A stretch of 64,000 bases of DNA from Terriglobus sp. TAA 43 (lineage in GTDB: Bacteria; Acidobacteriota; Terriglobia; Terriglobales; Acidobacteriaceae). Below are positions 62,739-64,000 of the stretch, one piece after another. The DNA is taken from positions 1 through 64,000 of the forward strand of contig NZ_JUGR01000004.1 of assembly GCF_000800015.1 (NCBI RefSeq), in the 5' to 3' direction. A model generated the notes under the pieces. The model did not search any database. It was not told the origin of the DNA and worked only from the letters and a program-made list of their open reading frames with translations. Position numbers and translations under genes: made by a program. How positions within the stretch are numbered: the stretch's first letter is position 1; every line of letters begins with the position of its first letter.

Positions 62739-64000
62739 CTATCGCAATGCTTCCTCAGGGAGCGATGGACGCCATGAAGATGCCCACTTCGATGGCTGTG
62801 CACCCATCACAACGTGAAGTGTTGCGCCAGACTGAATCTGCTCCCATGTGATGACGGGCTTATCCAGCGGCTTGTCGTTCAGTGTGGCGGATTGGATGTA
62901 CACGTTGCTGTGGCTGTTGTTGTCTGCGACGACGGTGAATGCCTTGCCGTTGGCGAGCTTCAAACTCATGCGGCCATACATGGGGCTGCCGATCATGTAA
63001 TCGCCGCTGGCTGGGTTCACGGGGTACATGCCGAGCGCAGTGAAGAGATACCACGCAGACATCTGGCCGCAATCATCATCACCATCCAGACCTGCGGGCA
63101 GGTTGGCGTATTCCTTGTAGGCAATCTCGCGAACTTTGGCCTGTGTTTTCCACGGCTGGCCGGTGAAGTCGTAGAGGTAGCCGTAGTGGTGGCTGGGTTC
63201 GTTCTTGTGGACGTTGTGATTGCCCACGAAGTGTTGATCGAGTTGTTTGTTTGCGACTTCGGGTCCGCCCATGAGCTTCTCAACACCCGCAATGTCATGG
63301 AAGGGCGACCATGTGTATACCCATGCATCGCCTTCGGTCCATCCGGAGACGCTGCGGTTGCCATCAGTATCGCGGCTACCGCCAATCGGTGCCCACTTGC
63401 CGTCGGAAGTTTTGCCGCGCATCAGGTTGAGGCTCTTGTCGAATAGGTTGCGATCGTTCAGCGAACGCTTCAGGAAGAAGCGATAGTCGTCCATGCGGCC
63501 AAGTGCTTTGGCCACCTGCGCCACGCACCAGTCGTCGTAGCTGTCTTCCAGTGTGCGGCTGGTGGCTTCGTCGGTCTTATCCGTGGGAATGAAGCCAAGT
63601 TGCTTGTAGTAGGTCAGGCCCGCACGCGCTTCGTAAGGAGTGTGTTCTTCACGGTCCAGCCATCGACGCGTGGTGTCACCGTCGGGTGGTGACATGGCGT
63701 CTTTGTAGACGGCCTTCCATGCGAGTTCACGATCAAAGCCGTGGAAGCCTTTGCGCAATGCTTCTGCCACCATGCTGTCGGCGTGGGTGCCGATCATGAT
63801 GTTCGTGTAACTGGGATTGGGCCACTTCGGCATCCATCCGCCTTCTTTGTAATCCTGCAAAAGCGCAGTGATCATGCCGTCGATGCGTTCCGGTGCGACG
63901 AGTGTCAGCAGGCTATGTTCTGCGCGGAAGGTGTCCCAGATGGAATAGTCGGTGTACGACGCGCCGTCATGAATGGTGTCGTCAAAAGCGCTGTAATAAC
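62739..64000 (-). CDS. GH92 alpha-mannosidase, C-terminal part (runs off the window)
   Basis: The visible 420 residues belong to family GH92 calcium-dependent exo-alpha-mannosidases. Seen are YSIWDTFRAEHSLLTLV at the open end, then DGDDDCGQMSAWYLFTALGMYPVNPASGDYMIGSPMYG and the C-terminal beta-sandwich. The frame stays open through 64000, so the N-terminus lies beyond the window; the Met at 63875 is internal. Probably exported. It fits with the GH76 endo-mannanase at 28 kb for use of alpha-mannans. Confidence 0.93.
   Translation of the reverse strand, partial: YYSAFDDTIHDGASYTDYSIWDTFRAEHSLLTLVAPERIDGMITALLQDYKEGGWMPKWPNPSYTNIMIGTHADSMVAEALRKGFHGFDRELAWKAVYKDAMSPPDGDTTRRWLDREEHTPYEARAGLTYYKQLGFIPTDKTDEATSRTLEDSYDDWCVAQVAKALGRMDDYRFFLKRSLNDRNLFDKSLNLMRGKTSDGKWAPIGGSRDTDGNRSVSGWTEGDAWVYTWSPFHDIAGVEKLMGGPEVANKQLDQHFVGNHNVHKNEPSHHYGYLYDFTGQPWKTQAKVREIAYKEYANLPAGLDGDDDCGQMSAWYLFTALGMYPVNPASGDYMIGSPMYGRMSLKLANGKAFTVVADNNSHSNVYIQSATLNDKPLDKPVITWEQIQSGATLHVVMGAQPSKWASSWRPSLPEEALR

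Noticed and set aside
1-64000. CRISPR, prophage, insertion sequence or toxin-antitoxin content
   Set aside because: No spaced repeats, transposase, integrase, attachment repeat or recognisable defence gene was found on either strand.

Overview
The window reads as a chromosomal segment of an Acidobacteriota bacterium, most like Terriglobia (Terriglobus/Granulicella relatives). The grounds are a very large Oar-like TonB-dependent receptor with a carboxypeptidase-regulatory-like N-terminus, alpha-mannan hydrolases (GH76 and GH92), an ECF sigma/anti-sigma/DUF4097 operon, a two-subunit glycine decarboxylase, and moderately GC-rich dense coding on both strands. Genus is inference. No phage, insertion sequence, CRISPR array or recognisable defence system was seen.

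Layout. 1-2.3 kb: a tRNA-tuf operon on the minus strand (Thr-TGT, Tyr-GTA, Thr-GGT, Gly-TCC, then tuf) with two small ORFs inserted. 2.5-13.4 kb: exported SRPBCC and hypothetical proteins, an alditol-oxidase-like flavoprotein, an acyltransferase, a TetR regulator divergent from an isochorismatase-fold hydrolase plus DHA2 efflux pump, a GNAT enzyme and a sorbosone-dehydrogenase-like propeller. 13.5-18.6 kb: an ECF sigma factor, zinc-finger anti-sigma factor and two membrane proteins, closed by a 20-bp perfect hairpin. 18.7-29.7 kb: housekeeping genes (ndk, sucCD, trpD), an orphan histidine kinase, an SDR, a DUF805-SRPBCC fusion, a YbiT-type ABC-F protein, GH76 and DUF2237. 30-33.3 kb: the TonB-dependent receptor, with a structured leader and a TTG start.

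33.6-56.4 kb is an exopolysaccharide island. Its core is a ten-gene, tightly coupled minus-strand operon from 56.4 down to 43.1 kb: Wza-like exporter, Wzc-like tyrosine kinase, Wzx flippase, GT4, Wzy-like polymerase, GT4, GT4, WcaF-like acetyltransferase, WcaI-like GT4, and a PNPT (WecA/MraY-type) initiating transferase. Beside it lie genes of mixed orientation that probably decorate or trim the polymer: a three-domain deacetylase-like exported protein, a methyltransferase, a FemAB/GNAT-like protein, an acyltransferase 3, a GT4, a hexapeptide acetyltransferase and a secreted glycosidase-like protein. Upstream of the operon is a 609-bp gene-free region with a perfect inverted repeat made of two near-palindromic sites 21 bp apart.

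57.0-61.6 kb is a glycine-cleavage operon (gcvH, gcvPA, small gene, OsmC-like gene, gcvPB, small gene) ending 15 bp before tRNA-Arg(CCG). After an exported papain-fold-like protein, the window ends inside a GH92 alpha-mannosidase.

The strongest regulatory observations are the twin TetR operator palindromes sitting on overlapping divergent promoters (8.4 kb), the twin-palindrome element upstream of the polysaccharide operon (56.65 kb), and the candidate ECF promoter ending 7 bp before the first ATG of the sigma gene (13.5 kb).
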